Of a stretch of DNA of 64,000 nt, positions 1-8,769 are shown in pieces (the stretch's first letter is position 1; every line of letters starts with the position of its first letter). Source of the stretch: Nothopassalora personata (Eukaryota > Ascomycota > Dothideomycetes > Mycosphaerellales > Mycosphaerellaceae). The notes beneath the pieces were generated by a model that was given only the letters and a program-made list of their open reading frames with translations, had not been told where the DNA came from and did not search any database. The stretch is from contig CM066293.1 of the NCBI GenBank assembly GCA_033816765.1, positions 3,348,001-3,412,000 of the forward strand, given 5' to 3'. The position numbers and the translations under genes are program-made.

Positions 1-1480
1 AAATATACTCTAGGACAAGAGAATAGCCGCGCCGATACGCTAAGCCGAAGAAGCGACTATATAGAAGGAAAAGAACTAGTATAACATAAGATACTAAGGA
101 CAAACCCCGACGGAAGTCTTAGTACTAACATAAGAGAATTTAATAACATTATACGGATATTAGGCGATAAGGACGAACAATTCCCTATATCGTAAGGAAA
201 GTACTAAGTACTAAAGGATCGAGAAGAAGAATATATACGACAATATTATAACGGACTAACTTACGGACACCCTAGAACTTTAAAGACAATAGACCTAATC
301 TAACGTAGCTTCTTATTTCTATATATAAGATAAAAGGTGCTACGTTATATTAAACAATACATATACTACTAATAAAATAAGGCTATAAGACATACGAGAT
401 ACGGCTACCTATAGTTTAGGGCACTACTAACAAAACTATAGGACGAAGTTATAATAGACTTTATTACGAAACTCCTACTGATAAGAGACTAAGTTACGAA
501 ACAACTATATAACATAATACTAGTTATAGTTAATAGACTTATAAAATAAGTATACTTTATCCCTACATTGGAAACATACAATATAGAGTAGCTCGGATAC
601 CTTATACTAGATAGACTTATCCGATACTATAGATTCCCCTAAGCATGTATAATAGATAGAGACAAGCTATTTATATTAAATTACTAGAAAACGCTTATAG
701 GAATCATCGGAATTAAACATAACCTATTAATAGCATATTATCTAGAAATAGACGGATAGACCGAGAGGATAAATTAGACGCAAAAACAATACCTACGGCA
801 CTACGTCAACTACGTATAAGACAACTAGGTTTTACTACTGCTAATAGCGTAGATTGCACTAAACAACTATAAATTAGAGACGACTTTAACGATACTATTC
901 TATACGAACTTTAGTAAAGATCCTAACTTATTTAGAACACCTAGATTCTACCTATAGGCCGAAAGAGTAATCGTAATAACGGATACTCTCAAGGAAGTAT
1001 ATAAAGAAACACGTAAGGCGATCGAAGATATATAACAAAAATTGTCTCGACAACGGTAGGACACGAGAAAAATAGCACCTCTACTAAAAGAGGGGGATAA
1101 GGTCTATCTCCTTATAAAAAACTTAAGAATAAGAAGATAGACTAAGAAACTAGATTACGTTAGGGTCGGACCAGTTTTATCGATAAAGTTATAGGACTAG
1201 TTAACTACCGCCTACGATTACTACTAGACGCAAAAATCTACCTAGTCTTCTATGTCTCTAAGTTAGAACCCGTAGACACCGAAACACCCTACTAGGAAAG
1301 CTTCCATTTCGAGCCGGAAGTAGAAAACGAATTTAAAGTCGAAAAAATCCTAGATAAGAAAGGTTAGCGATACCTTGTTAAGTAGAAAGGATACGACGAA
1401 TTAGAAAATACCTAGGAACTAAAATAAAACCTACAAAACTGTTAGCAAAAGATCCGACAATACTAAAAATAGGTCCGCCA
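1..1480 (+). pseudogene. Gypsy-A pol remnant: RNase H tail, integrase, chromodomain
   Basis: The frame opens with the end of RNase H (ENSRADTLSRRSDY, a normal ...ADxLSRR ending), followed by integrase. The chromodomain lies at about 1336-1424 and reads VEKILDKKG-RYLVK-KGYDELENT-EL, where dashes are TAG codons at expected Gln/Trp positions. Such chromodomains are known to target chromovirus integration to heterochromatin. Stops are nearly all TAG/TAA at former CAG or TGG codons, so the gene was inactivated by RIP rather than by random decay. The window edge removes protease and reverse transcriptase. Convergent features (tRNA-like, antisense frame) follow immediately. Confidence 0.88.
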
Positions 1481-1516
1481 AATAACTAACGATAATCGAT
1501 CTATCGGCTGACGAGC

Positions 1517-1589
1517 GACTAGGGTAGGAATCGAACCTACGACCTTAAGAGTATAGATAGCTTACGCTCTACTACTAAGCTACCTAGCC
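1517..1589 (-). other. tRNA-like sequence in Gypsy-A copy 1
   Basis: Read on the minus strand, this 73-nt sequence folds as a tRNA. It has a 7-bp acceptor stem (GGCTAGG with CCTAGTC, one G-U), a D arm GCTT/GAGC, and a perfect 5-bp T arm GTAGG/CCTAC with loop TTCGATT. The B box GGTTCGATTCC fits the Pol III consensus exactly and the A box starts TAGCTTAG. The anticodon arm is abnormal: four pairs (TAAG/CTTA), one mismatch and a 9-nt loop. A working decoding tRNA is therefore unlikely. Three further copies occupy the same place in other Gypsy-A elements. Confidence 0.75.
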
Positions 1590-1614
1590 GATTAATGAGA
1601 ATAGGGACATAACT

Positions 1615-2078
1615 TACGAGATATCCGAGAAGGAGATTAGCGAACGCGACACCTCTACCCCCGACGCCCGCTTGAGAGACGCTAGCTCCTCGCGCGCCTC
1701 TTCCTCCTCGAGCTCCTCTAACTCCTTAGCGACGGTATCGTCGGTACGACGCTTAGCTAATCGAAGCTGTTTCCGAGGACGGATCTTGCGTATCTTTAGC
1801 CGTACCTCCTCCTCTTCAATCCTCTTAAGCTCTAGCTTAAGCTTATCGCGCGAATCGCGAAGACGTTCCTACTCCGGACGGGAAAGACGTATATCGTAAT
1901 CTTTATAGCCTTTTCGAATGTAGGCCGAACACTTCCTAGACCGAGAACCTACGATACACCTTACTACTACGCCCGAGGATCGAGACTTCTAACAATTCGT
2001 GTATAGAGCCATTTCGATACCGGAAATTTCAGTATCTAGAGTAAGTCGATAACGGCGTTTATAGGAGGAAGAAGACAT
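1615..2078 (-). pseudogene. antisense coiled-coil frame of Gypsy-A copy 1
   Basis: This is the minus-strand homologue of the frame at 4703-5257. The start codon CAT is at 2076-2078, and the Ser-rich start and Arg/Glu/Leu-rich coiled-coil region are recognisable. The 3' part is shortened: about 110 bp present in copy 4 is missing next to the tRNA-like sequence. An open plus-strand frame at 1672-1899 rich in Ser/Arg is only the complement of this coiled coil. The function is unknown. Confidence 0.7.
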
Positions 2079-2151
2079 AGTTAACTATTACTATAAGAAA
2101 TGATAACGGCTTAAGAAGCTTCGGGACGAAGCTAGGCTAAGAAGGGGATAG

Positions 2152-2513
2152 TATTACGGAATGATTCCTAGGGACCCTAGAATTATAACGATAAGACGAA
2201 CACGTGACTTATCCTACCTAAGCGCTTAGACTTAGAGCGATTAGACTGCTTATGCTTAGACTAATTAGACTACTTATACTTAGACTAATTAGACTAATTA
2301 CCGAGATCTATAAATCTCCTTTATATTTAGGAACGCTAAGAAACCCTTATAGTTCTAATGCGTTTAACTTATGTTACTATCTCACTAATTGGAATATAAC
2401 TCTTATTCCTATCATTTATCTTCGCTTAGCTTACTTCAGCCTCTCTAAAGAATACCGCTACGTAACTTAACTTATCTCTCTTTTAAGACTAGCCGTAGAA
2501 CGAGACAATAACA
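2152..2513 (+). repeat. 3' LTR of Gypsy-A copy 1 (alpha type)
   Basis: A 362-bp LTR starting TATTACGG (pre-RIP TGTTACGG) and ending GACAATAACA. It carries CACGTG near the start, imperfect direct repeats built on ATTAGACTGCTTATGCTTAG at about 2238-2300, and an AT-rich TATA-like stretch (TTTATATTTAGG) about 35 bp before the likely transcript start. It matches both LTRs of copy 2. An open 72-codon frame at 2252-2470 recurs in every alpha LTR and is not a gene. Confidence 0.9.
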
Positions 2514-3180
2514 CTAGAGGATATAAATAGACGAATATATTCCTTAATATTCTAATCTTTAGGCTTCTTACCTTACTAAGCCCTAACTATTTCTTTAAGA
2601 CATTTATAACTCCCTAATATTAAGTAAGCGCTACACCTTAAGAACTCTAATAAGAACAACTTTCTAAAACAAGCCTTATTAGTATACTACCTAGGTAGCC
2701 GTATAACTATACGCTATATAGTAGTTTCGTAGTTACGCTTAAATCTACCCTAGAAATTATCCTTCTTAATAGATACTCGAGGTAGGTACTAATTAATTAG
2801 GTTATTAAACCGCTCCTAGAACTTAGTAGTATTAGTACTATAAAAGAACGGATTCTTAGGCCCTCGTAGGGGTAGAAAGCGAGAACTAGCATTTTCTATA
2901 GCTACTACTAAACGACTAGTAAGGTAGCTATAGTGTCTATTCCTAGCCTATTACTTATACTACCTACGTCTTTACTTAAGTTAGTAGTACTAGTTCTACG
3001 TCCTACTCTTGTCTCTTAGCTAGATTTAGGCGTTTCTCTCTTCTCTAATTCCTCTATCCCCTCTTTAGAGACTAAGTCCCTATAGTTCCCTTCTAATCTC
3101 CTAGGATTTATAGGTTATTCGTATCCTCTACCTATATCTATAAAGGTACTAAGTTTTCCAAGTAACGTAGATGCGTCTAT
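2514..3180 (-). pseudogene. Gypsy-C copy 1 gag, N-terminal part
   Basis: Read on the minus strand this matches the start of Gypsy-C copy 2 gag, including the region that there reads LEKLSTFTDIGRGYE and the later PKNPFF.STN.TKF-ERF segment. It is broken by many TAG/TAA codons and cut off at 2514 by the Gypsy-A insertion. No product is possible. Confidence 0.75.
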
Positions 3181-3229
3181 TATTACGTAGTATCTACTTT
3201 AAACTATAGTAATACTAGTTACTACTTAC

Positions 3230-3427
3230 TAGAACCTTAAGACCTTAAATCCTAATAAATACCTTAGACCTTAAGTATTCTAGCTTTAAGTTAACCTTAA
3301 ACTATAACCTTAAGCTATAACCTTAACTAAAAACCTTAACCTTAGACCGTAACATTAATCTTATAAACTAGTACTAATACGCTACCGGGTATATACTAAA
3401 TATTGCCCCCTTATTAACTACTAAAAT
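3230..3427 (-). repeat. Gypsy-C leader with TTAAGG-type repeats
   Basis: The untranslated leader between LTR and gag holds imperfect repeats of ACCTTAA (minus strand TTAAGGT), densest at 3230-3345. The same kind of repeat fills 26140-26280 in Gypsy-C copy 2. It is not the fungal telomere repeat TTAGGG. Confidence 0.6.
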
Positions 3428-3768
3428 AATATCTACTAAACCCCCTATATAAACCTAAATAGGTTATAGTAGTACCGAGTAGTACCTACGTAAGTAGGGG
3501 GCATTTACTAGTCTAGAACCGGGAAATAATAGCTTAGTATATAGACAAGTAGGATACTTAGTAATCTTAGTACCTATACCCTCTATTTAAGAGGTATAAG
3601 TTAAATACTATCTCTATAATGCTTAACTACGTATTATATATATCTTAGTATTAATATAAGATACCGCTATATTATCTAAATTTCTAATAAAGCTAAATGA
3701 AATTAAAGTAAGTTAGACCTAGGGGATTCCTCTAGGCCTAGGGGAATATAGTCTATTAGTCATTAATA
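3428..3768 (-). repeat. 5' LTR of Gypsy-C copy 1
   Basis: A 341-bp minus-strand LTR homologous to the 369-bp LTRs at 25705-26073 and 37611-37979, from TATTAATGACTAATA to the AGATATT end. It is more diverged than the copy 2 pair. The palindrome found in the copy 2 LTRs is eroded here (remnant near 3512). Confidence 0.8.
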
Positions 3769-3859
3769 CTATATAGCTTATTATCTTAAGTAAAACATAG
3801 TATAAGCTAAGGGAGTAGAAGAATTAGCTTAGTAGTAATAATAGTCTTAGTAGCCTAGA
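3769..3859. other. short spacer, probably Copia remnant left of Gypsy-B copy 1
   Basis: Ninety bases lie between the Gypsy-C LTR terminus and the Gypsy-B LTR. The last five, CTAGA, resemble CTATA after the other end of Gypsy-B copy 1 (44685-44689), so this spacer should belong to the same target, the Copia element continuing at 44685. No domain can be read in so short a piece. Confidence 0.45.
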
Positions 3860-4020
3860 CAGAAGGAGCGAGCCCTTATCTCTTAGTACTAGCTATACCT
3901 ATACGTCTAGATTAAAGTTAGTACCTTTATTTTAGACTACGTCCGACTTTTCCTTTCTTCCGTATTAAACTTATTATATACTTTATAGAACTTTAGTATA
4001 TACGTTGTTTACCCGTAATA
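3860..4020 (+). repeat. 5' LTR of Gypsy-B copy 1
   Basis: A 161-bp LTR, the partner of 44523-44684. The start is eroded (CAGAAGGAGCGAGCCC against TGTAAGGGGCGGGCCC in copy 2). The end ACCCGTAATA corresponds to ACCCGTAACA. Confidence 0.8.
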
Positions 4021-4269
4021 TTAAGTTCGATCTATTTAAATTAACTAGGTATATACTATTAAAGAGACGGTATAAGTAATAGCGTCCGCGGGTAGTAAGA
4101 ATCCCGGAGTAGGTACCTTAAATAAGAGGTTTTAGCTTACACTCTAATAACTATACTAGTAGTAAGAAGAAATATAGGCTAAATTAATTACGACGTAAGC
4201 CGCCCTAAAAGAATTAGAAGATACTTAACAATAATTAATACTATAGTATTACTGCCTACCTAACATAAT

Positions 4270-4629
4270 TGTTATTGTCTCGTTCTAGGGCTAATCTTAA
4301 AAGAGAGATAAGTTAAGTCACGTAGCGGTATTCTTTGGAGAGGCTAAAGCAAACTAAGCGAAGATAAATAATTGGAGTAAGAGTGTATTCCAATTAGTGA
4401 GATAGTAACATAAGTTGAACGCATTAGAACTATAAGGGTTTCTAGCGTTCCTAAATATAAAGGAGATTCGTAGATCTCGGTAATTAGTCTAATTAGTCTA
4501 AGCATAAGCAGTCTAATCAGTCTAAGCATAAGCAGTCTAATCGCTCTAGGTCTAAGCGCTTAGGTAGGATAAGTCACGTGTTTGTCTCGTCGTTATAATT
4601 CTAGGGTCCCTAGGAATTATTCCGTAATA
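4270..4629 (-). repeat. 3' LTR of Gypsy-A copy 2 (alpha type)
   Basis: A 360-bp LTR. On the plus strand it starts TGTTATTGTCTCG and ends TCCGTAATA (pre-RIP TCCGTAACA). Compared with 10820-11179 the differences are C/T and G/A. The open frame at 4344-4529 lies wholly within the LTR and is not a gene. Confidence 0.93.
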
Positions 4630-4702
4630 CTATCCCCTTCTTAGCCTAGCTTCGTCCCGAAGCTTCTTAAGCCGTTATCATTTCTTATAGTAATAGTTAA
4701 CT

Positions 4703-5257
4703 ATGTCTTCTTCCTCCTATAAACGCCGTTATCGACTTGCTCTAGATACTGAAATTTCCGGTATCGAAATAGCTCTATACACGAATTATTAGAAGTCTCG
4801 ATCCTTAGGCGCAGTAGTAAAGTGTATCGTGGGTTCTCGGTCTAGGAAGTGTTCGGCCTACATTTAAAAAGGCTATAAGGATTACGATGTGCGTCTTTCC
4901 CGTCCGGAGTAGGAACGTCTTCGCGATTCGCGCGATAAGCTTAAGCTAGAGCTTAAGAGGATTAAAGAGGAGGAGGTGCGGCTAAAGATGCGTAAGATCC
5001 GTCTTCGGAAACAGCTTCGATTAGCTAAGCGTCGTACCGATAATGCCGTTACTAAGGAGTTAGAGGAGCTCGAGGAGGAAGAGGCGCGCGAGGAGCTAGC
5101 GTCTCTTAAGCGGGCGTCGGGGGTAGAGGTGTCGCGTTCGCTGATCTCCTTCTCGGATATCCTAGAGATGCCCGTAAATAACTAGGCGGCGCTTTCTAGA
5201 GCGGAGCCTTAGGGCGAGTCTCTAGGGGTAGAGACTTATTAGGGTTCTTATTTGTAA
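4703..5257 (+). pseudogene. antisense coiled-coil ORF of Gypsy-A (best copy)
   Basis: This 184-codon frame runs against the element's gag-pol, starting 73 bp inside the LTR. The ATG at 4703 and stop at 5255-5257 share one frame, broken only by RIP-type TAG codons. Order: Ser/Arg-rich start, a short Cys-containing segment (KCIVGSRSRKCSAYI, then KGYKDYDVRLSRPE), a Lys/Arg/Glu/Leu coiled coil over roughly residues 75-145, and a tail SFSDILEMPVNN. Similar Cys-plus-coiled-coil proteins are, from general knowledge, common as hypothetical proteins in Pezizomycotina genomes. The role is unknown; RNA- or DNA-binding, or a Gag-like role, is only a guess. The tRNA-like sequence starts 25 bp after the stop. 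Confidence 0.7.
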
Positions 5258-5281
5258 GTTGTGTCCCTGTTCTTATTAATC

Positions 5282-5355
5282 GGCTAGGTAGCTTAGTTAG
5301 TAGAGCGTAAGCTATCTATACTCTTAAGGTCGTAGGTTCGATTCCTACTCTAGCT
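5282..5355 (+). other. tRNA-like sequence in Gypsy-A copy 2
   Basis: Seventy-four nt fold into a tRNA shape: 7-bp acceptor stem (GGCTAGG with TCTAGCT, two G-U pairs), D arm with 8-nt loop AGTTAGTA, and T arm GTAGG-TTCGATT-CCTAC. The A box TAGCTTAGTTAG and B box GGTTCGATTCC are intact. The anticodon arm has a mismatch and a 9-nt loop. A T6 run at 5403-5408 could end Pol III transcription. It lies between the stop of the antisense frame and the convergent end of pol. Confidence 0.78.
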
Positions 5356-5429
5356 ACTTTCTAGTAGATTAGTCTCTAGCGCGGGGGTTAGTCTACTAGA
5401 CCGTTTTTTGTACTCCTAGAGCCTTTACT

Positions 5430-8400
5430 AACAGTTTCGTAGGTTCCTTTCTAGTTCCCAGGTATTTTCTAATTCGTCGTATCCTTTCTACTTAACAAGG
5501 TATCGCTAACCTTTCTTATCTTGGATTTTTTCGACTTTAAATTCGTTTTCTACTTCCGGCTCGAAATAGAAGCTCTCCTAGTAGGGTGTTTCGGCGTCTA
5601 CGGGTTCTAACTTAGAGATATAGAAGACTAGGTGGATTTTTGCGTCTAGTAGTAGTCGTAGGCGGTAGTTAACTAGTCCTATAACTTTGTCGATAAAAAA
5701 TGGTCCGACCCTAACGTAATCTAGTTTCTTAGTCTATCTTCTTATTCTTAAGTTTTTTGTAAGGAGATAGACCTTATCCCCCTCTTTTAGTAGAGGTGCC
5801 ATTTTTCTCGTGTCCTACCGTTGTCGAGACAGTTTTTATTGTACATCTTCGATCGCCTTACGTGTTTCTTTATGCACTTCCTTAAGAGTGTCCGTCGTTA
5901 CGATCGCTCTTTCGGCTTATAGGTAGGATCTAGGTGTTCTAAATAGGTTAGGATCTTTACTAAAGTTCGTATAGAATAGTGTCGTTAAAGTTGTCTCTAA
6001 TTTGTGGTTGTTTAGTGCAATCTACGCCATTAGCAGTAATAAAACCTAGTTGTCTTATGCATAATTAATGTAGTATCGTAGGTATTGTTCTAGCGTTTAA
6101 TTCATTATTTCGGTTTGTCTGTCTATTTCCGGATAATATACTATTAATAGCTTGTGTTTAATTCCGATCGTTCCTATAAGCGTCTTCTAGTAATTTAATG
6201 TGAATAGCTTATCTCTATCCGTTATAAACGCTTAAGGGAATCCGTAGTATCGGATAAGTCTATCTAGTACGAGGTATCCGAGCTACTCTATATTGTACGT
6301 TTCCGATATAGGAATAAAGTGTACGTATTTCGTAAGTCTATTAACTATAACTAGTATTATGTCGTATAGTTGTTTCGTAACTTAATCTCTTAACGGTAGG
6401 AGTTTCGTAATAAAGTCTATTATAACTTCGTCCTATGGTTTTATCGGTAGTGTCCTAAACTGTAGGTAACCGTATTTTACATGTCTCGTAGCCTTGTTTC
6501 GTTAGCAGTATACGTATTGTTTAATGTAGCGTAACACCTTAAGTCTTATCTATAGAAATGAGAAACTACGTTATATTAGGTCTATTGTCTTTAAAGTTCC
6601 GGGGTGTCTATAAGTTAGTCCGTCGTAATGTTATCGTATACATTCTTCTTCTCGATCCTTTAGTACCTAGTATTTTCCTTACGATATAGGGAATTGTTCG
6701 TTCCTATCGCCTAATATCCGTACGATGTTATTAGATTCTCTTATGTTAGCACTAAGACTTCCGTCGAGGTTTGTCTTTAATATTTTGTGTTATACTAGTT
6801 CCTTTCCTTCTATATAGTCGCTTCTTCGGCTTAGCGCGTCGGCGCGGCCATTCTCTCGTCCTAGAGTATATTTAATTTCGAACTTATACTGTCCTAGTAG
6901 CTCCGAGTAGCGGGCTTACCTCCGGGTAAGTTCTTTCGTCGTCGTGAAGTACGTAAGATTCTTATAGTTAGAAAGAATCGTTAACTTCGGTAGGCCCTCG
7001 ACATATACTCTCTAATGTTATATAGTAGTAACAATAGCTAGAAGCTCTTTATTATAGATGTCGTAGTTCTATTCCGCTATAGTTATTTTCCGGGAGTAAT
7101 AGGCTACTAGGTGTCTCTACCTATCGTGTGTCTATGTTAGACATGCGCCTATTGCTATATTAGACGCATCGGTCTCGATGTAGACTTCCTTACTACTATC
7201 GAATAGTCGAAGCGTAGGGGCTGAAGCGCATTATTCCTTAAGTTTCTTAAACGCTTTAATCTGTTCCTTTCCCTATTTCTAAGTAACGTCTTTTCTCGTA
7301 AGTATCGTTATTAGTACTACTGTCTTTACGTAGTCCTTAATGAATTTCCGGTTGTAGTTCGCTAGTCTAAGGAATAATTGTACATCCTTAACTGTCTTTA
7401 GTTCTAGCTATTCTCTAATTGACTGTGTCTTCGTAGGGTCGATCATTATCCCTATAGTACTAATAATAAAGCCTAAGAATTTAACTTCTTTCTTATAGAA
7501 GTCGCATTTCTCGGGTACCGTCTTAAATCCTAATTGCGTAAGTCGTTCGAAGACGTCCTAGACTTGTCTTATGTACTCCTATAGGGATCCTTTCGTGTAG
7601 ACTAGTATGTCGTCTATGTAGGCGATAACGCATACGTCGAGTAGGTCTCTAAGTGTTTCGTTAACAAGGTCCTAACAGGATGCGGGTGCGTTAGTTAATC
7701 CCATTAGTATAACTAAGAATTCGTAGAGTCCGTATCTTATTCTAAAAGCGGTTTTCTATTCTTCTCCTTCTACTATTCGTATAGTATAGAAGGCATCTCG
7801 TAGGTTAATCTTCGTGTACTAGTCCGATCCGGTTAATCTATCTTATACTTCTTCGATGTTAGGTAGCGGGTATCGGTTCTTAATCGTAATCTCGTTTAAC
7901 TTCCTATAGTCTTATACGAGTCGTAACTTCCCGTTTGCTTTTAGAACGAACATATATAGAGTTCCTACACTTAAGGTAGATCTTCTTATCTATCCTTTAG
8001 CTAGCTTCTCCTTTAGCTATTCTCGTAGGGTCTATAGCTCTTTCTTAGACATTTAATATATAGGTCCCTATAGAGGCTCTTTCCCTAGCTAAATGTTAAT
8101 CTTATGATCCTATAGGCGGTACTTAGGTAAGGCGGTTTTGCCTCTCTCCTCTTTAAAGAGTCGCGACTACTTGCGATACTCCTTAGGAATACTTAACTCT
8201 AAGATGTTAGTATTCTTCGATGGTGCGTTACTTCTATTACTTCTAGTAACTTCGTAACCCGGCGGCCCTACGCTAGTGTCTATCCCGGTCGAAGGTAGTT
8301 CTTCTATCCTTCTGTTCGGCGTAAGCTATATCTCGTTTAGCTGTTTCCTTACCTTATCCACTAGTGAACGCTACTACTACGTAGGCTAAATGTCGATAAC

Positions 8401-8760
8401 GCAATCGTATTCCCTAAATGTAAGTACTCCTCTTCTCTAGTCGATTACTAGATTGTGCTTTCTTAACTAAGACATACCTAATACTATATTATAACTAGCT
8501 ATATTAGTAACATCTAAGGTAATATTCTCGTAGTACTATTAGATAGCTAGTGGTAATAGTATCGTCTCCTATTCTACGCTAGGTAACGATAATCCGTTTA
8601 CCGCGATTAACTTGTAACCCTATTTCTTCTTTAGGGTAGCGAACCCGTTTCTTCTTACGAAAGACTCGGAGATAAAATTCCCCGCTACTCCTAAGTCGAT
8701 TATGACACTAGTCTTATGTCCGTTAACGATTGCTTATATCTAGAAAACTGTGTTTAATGT
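5430..8760 (-). pseudogene. Gypsy-A copy 2 pol (PR-RT-RH-IN-chromodomain)
   Basis: On the minus strand the protease lies near 8740-8530 (VIIDLGVAGNF; normally DSG, Ser to Leu by C-to-T change). Reverse transcriptase follows with an intact catalytic AYIDDILVYT at about 7600-7630. RNase H ends near 6840. Integrase occupies about 6640-5800 and the chromodomain about 5570-5440. The enzymes would have cut the polyprotein, copied the RNA and integrated the cDNA. Dozens of TAG/TAA codons replace Gln and Trp. The frame ends just upstream of the convergent tRNA-like sequence. Confidence 0.85.
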
Positions 8761-8769
8761 CGATACGTA

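Larger units (their letters stand above)
1..2513 (+). mobile_element. Gypsy-A copy 1, 3' part
   Basis: This is the 3' third of a Ty3/Gypsy chromovirus, cut by the left window edge. In order it shows the RNase H tail, integrase, chromodomain, an antisense tRNA-like sequence, an antisense coiled-coil frame and the 3' LTR. The sequence aligns through its length with Gypsy-A copy 4 (from about 56047). It lies inside a minus-strand Gypsy-C element whose gag resumes directly at 2514. The 3' flank begins CTAGA, the expected right-hand target duplication, but the left partner is outside the window. All frames carry RIP-type stops. Confidence 0.9.
2514..3768 (-). mobile_element. Gypsy-C copy 1, 5' part
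   Basis: The minus-strand 5' end of a Gypsy-C element: LTR, leader and gag start. It aligns with 25705-26980 of Gypsy-C copy 2. Gypsy-A copy 1 interrupts it at 2513/2514 and the rest lies left of the window. The base after the LTR terminus (3769) begins CTATA, a possible target duplication. Heavy RIP. Confidence 0.85.

Noticed and set aside
1517..1589. Functional nuclear tRNA gene
   Set aside because: The anticodon stem is mismatched with a 9-nt loop, so no anticodon can be assigned, and all four copies are part of a retroelement.
1672..1899. Ser/Arg-rich open frame on the plus strand
   Set aside because: Complement of the antisense coiled-coil frame; Glu/Arg codons read backwards give Ser/Leu/Arg runs.
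2252..2470. 72-codon open frame starting MLRLIRLLILRLIRL, similar frames at 4344-4529 and 10894-11079
   Set aside because: They lie inside Gypsy-A alpha LTRs; the repetitive Leu/Arg start is the U3 direct-repeat array. Not conserved as protein in beta LTRs.
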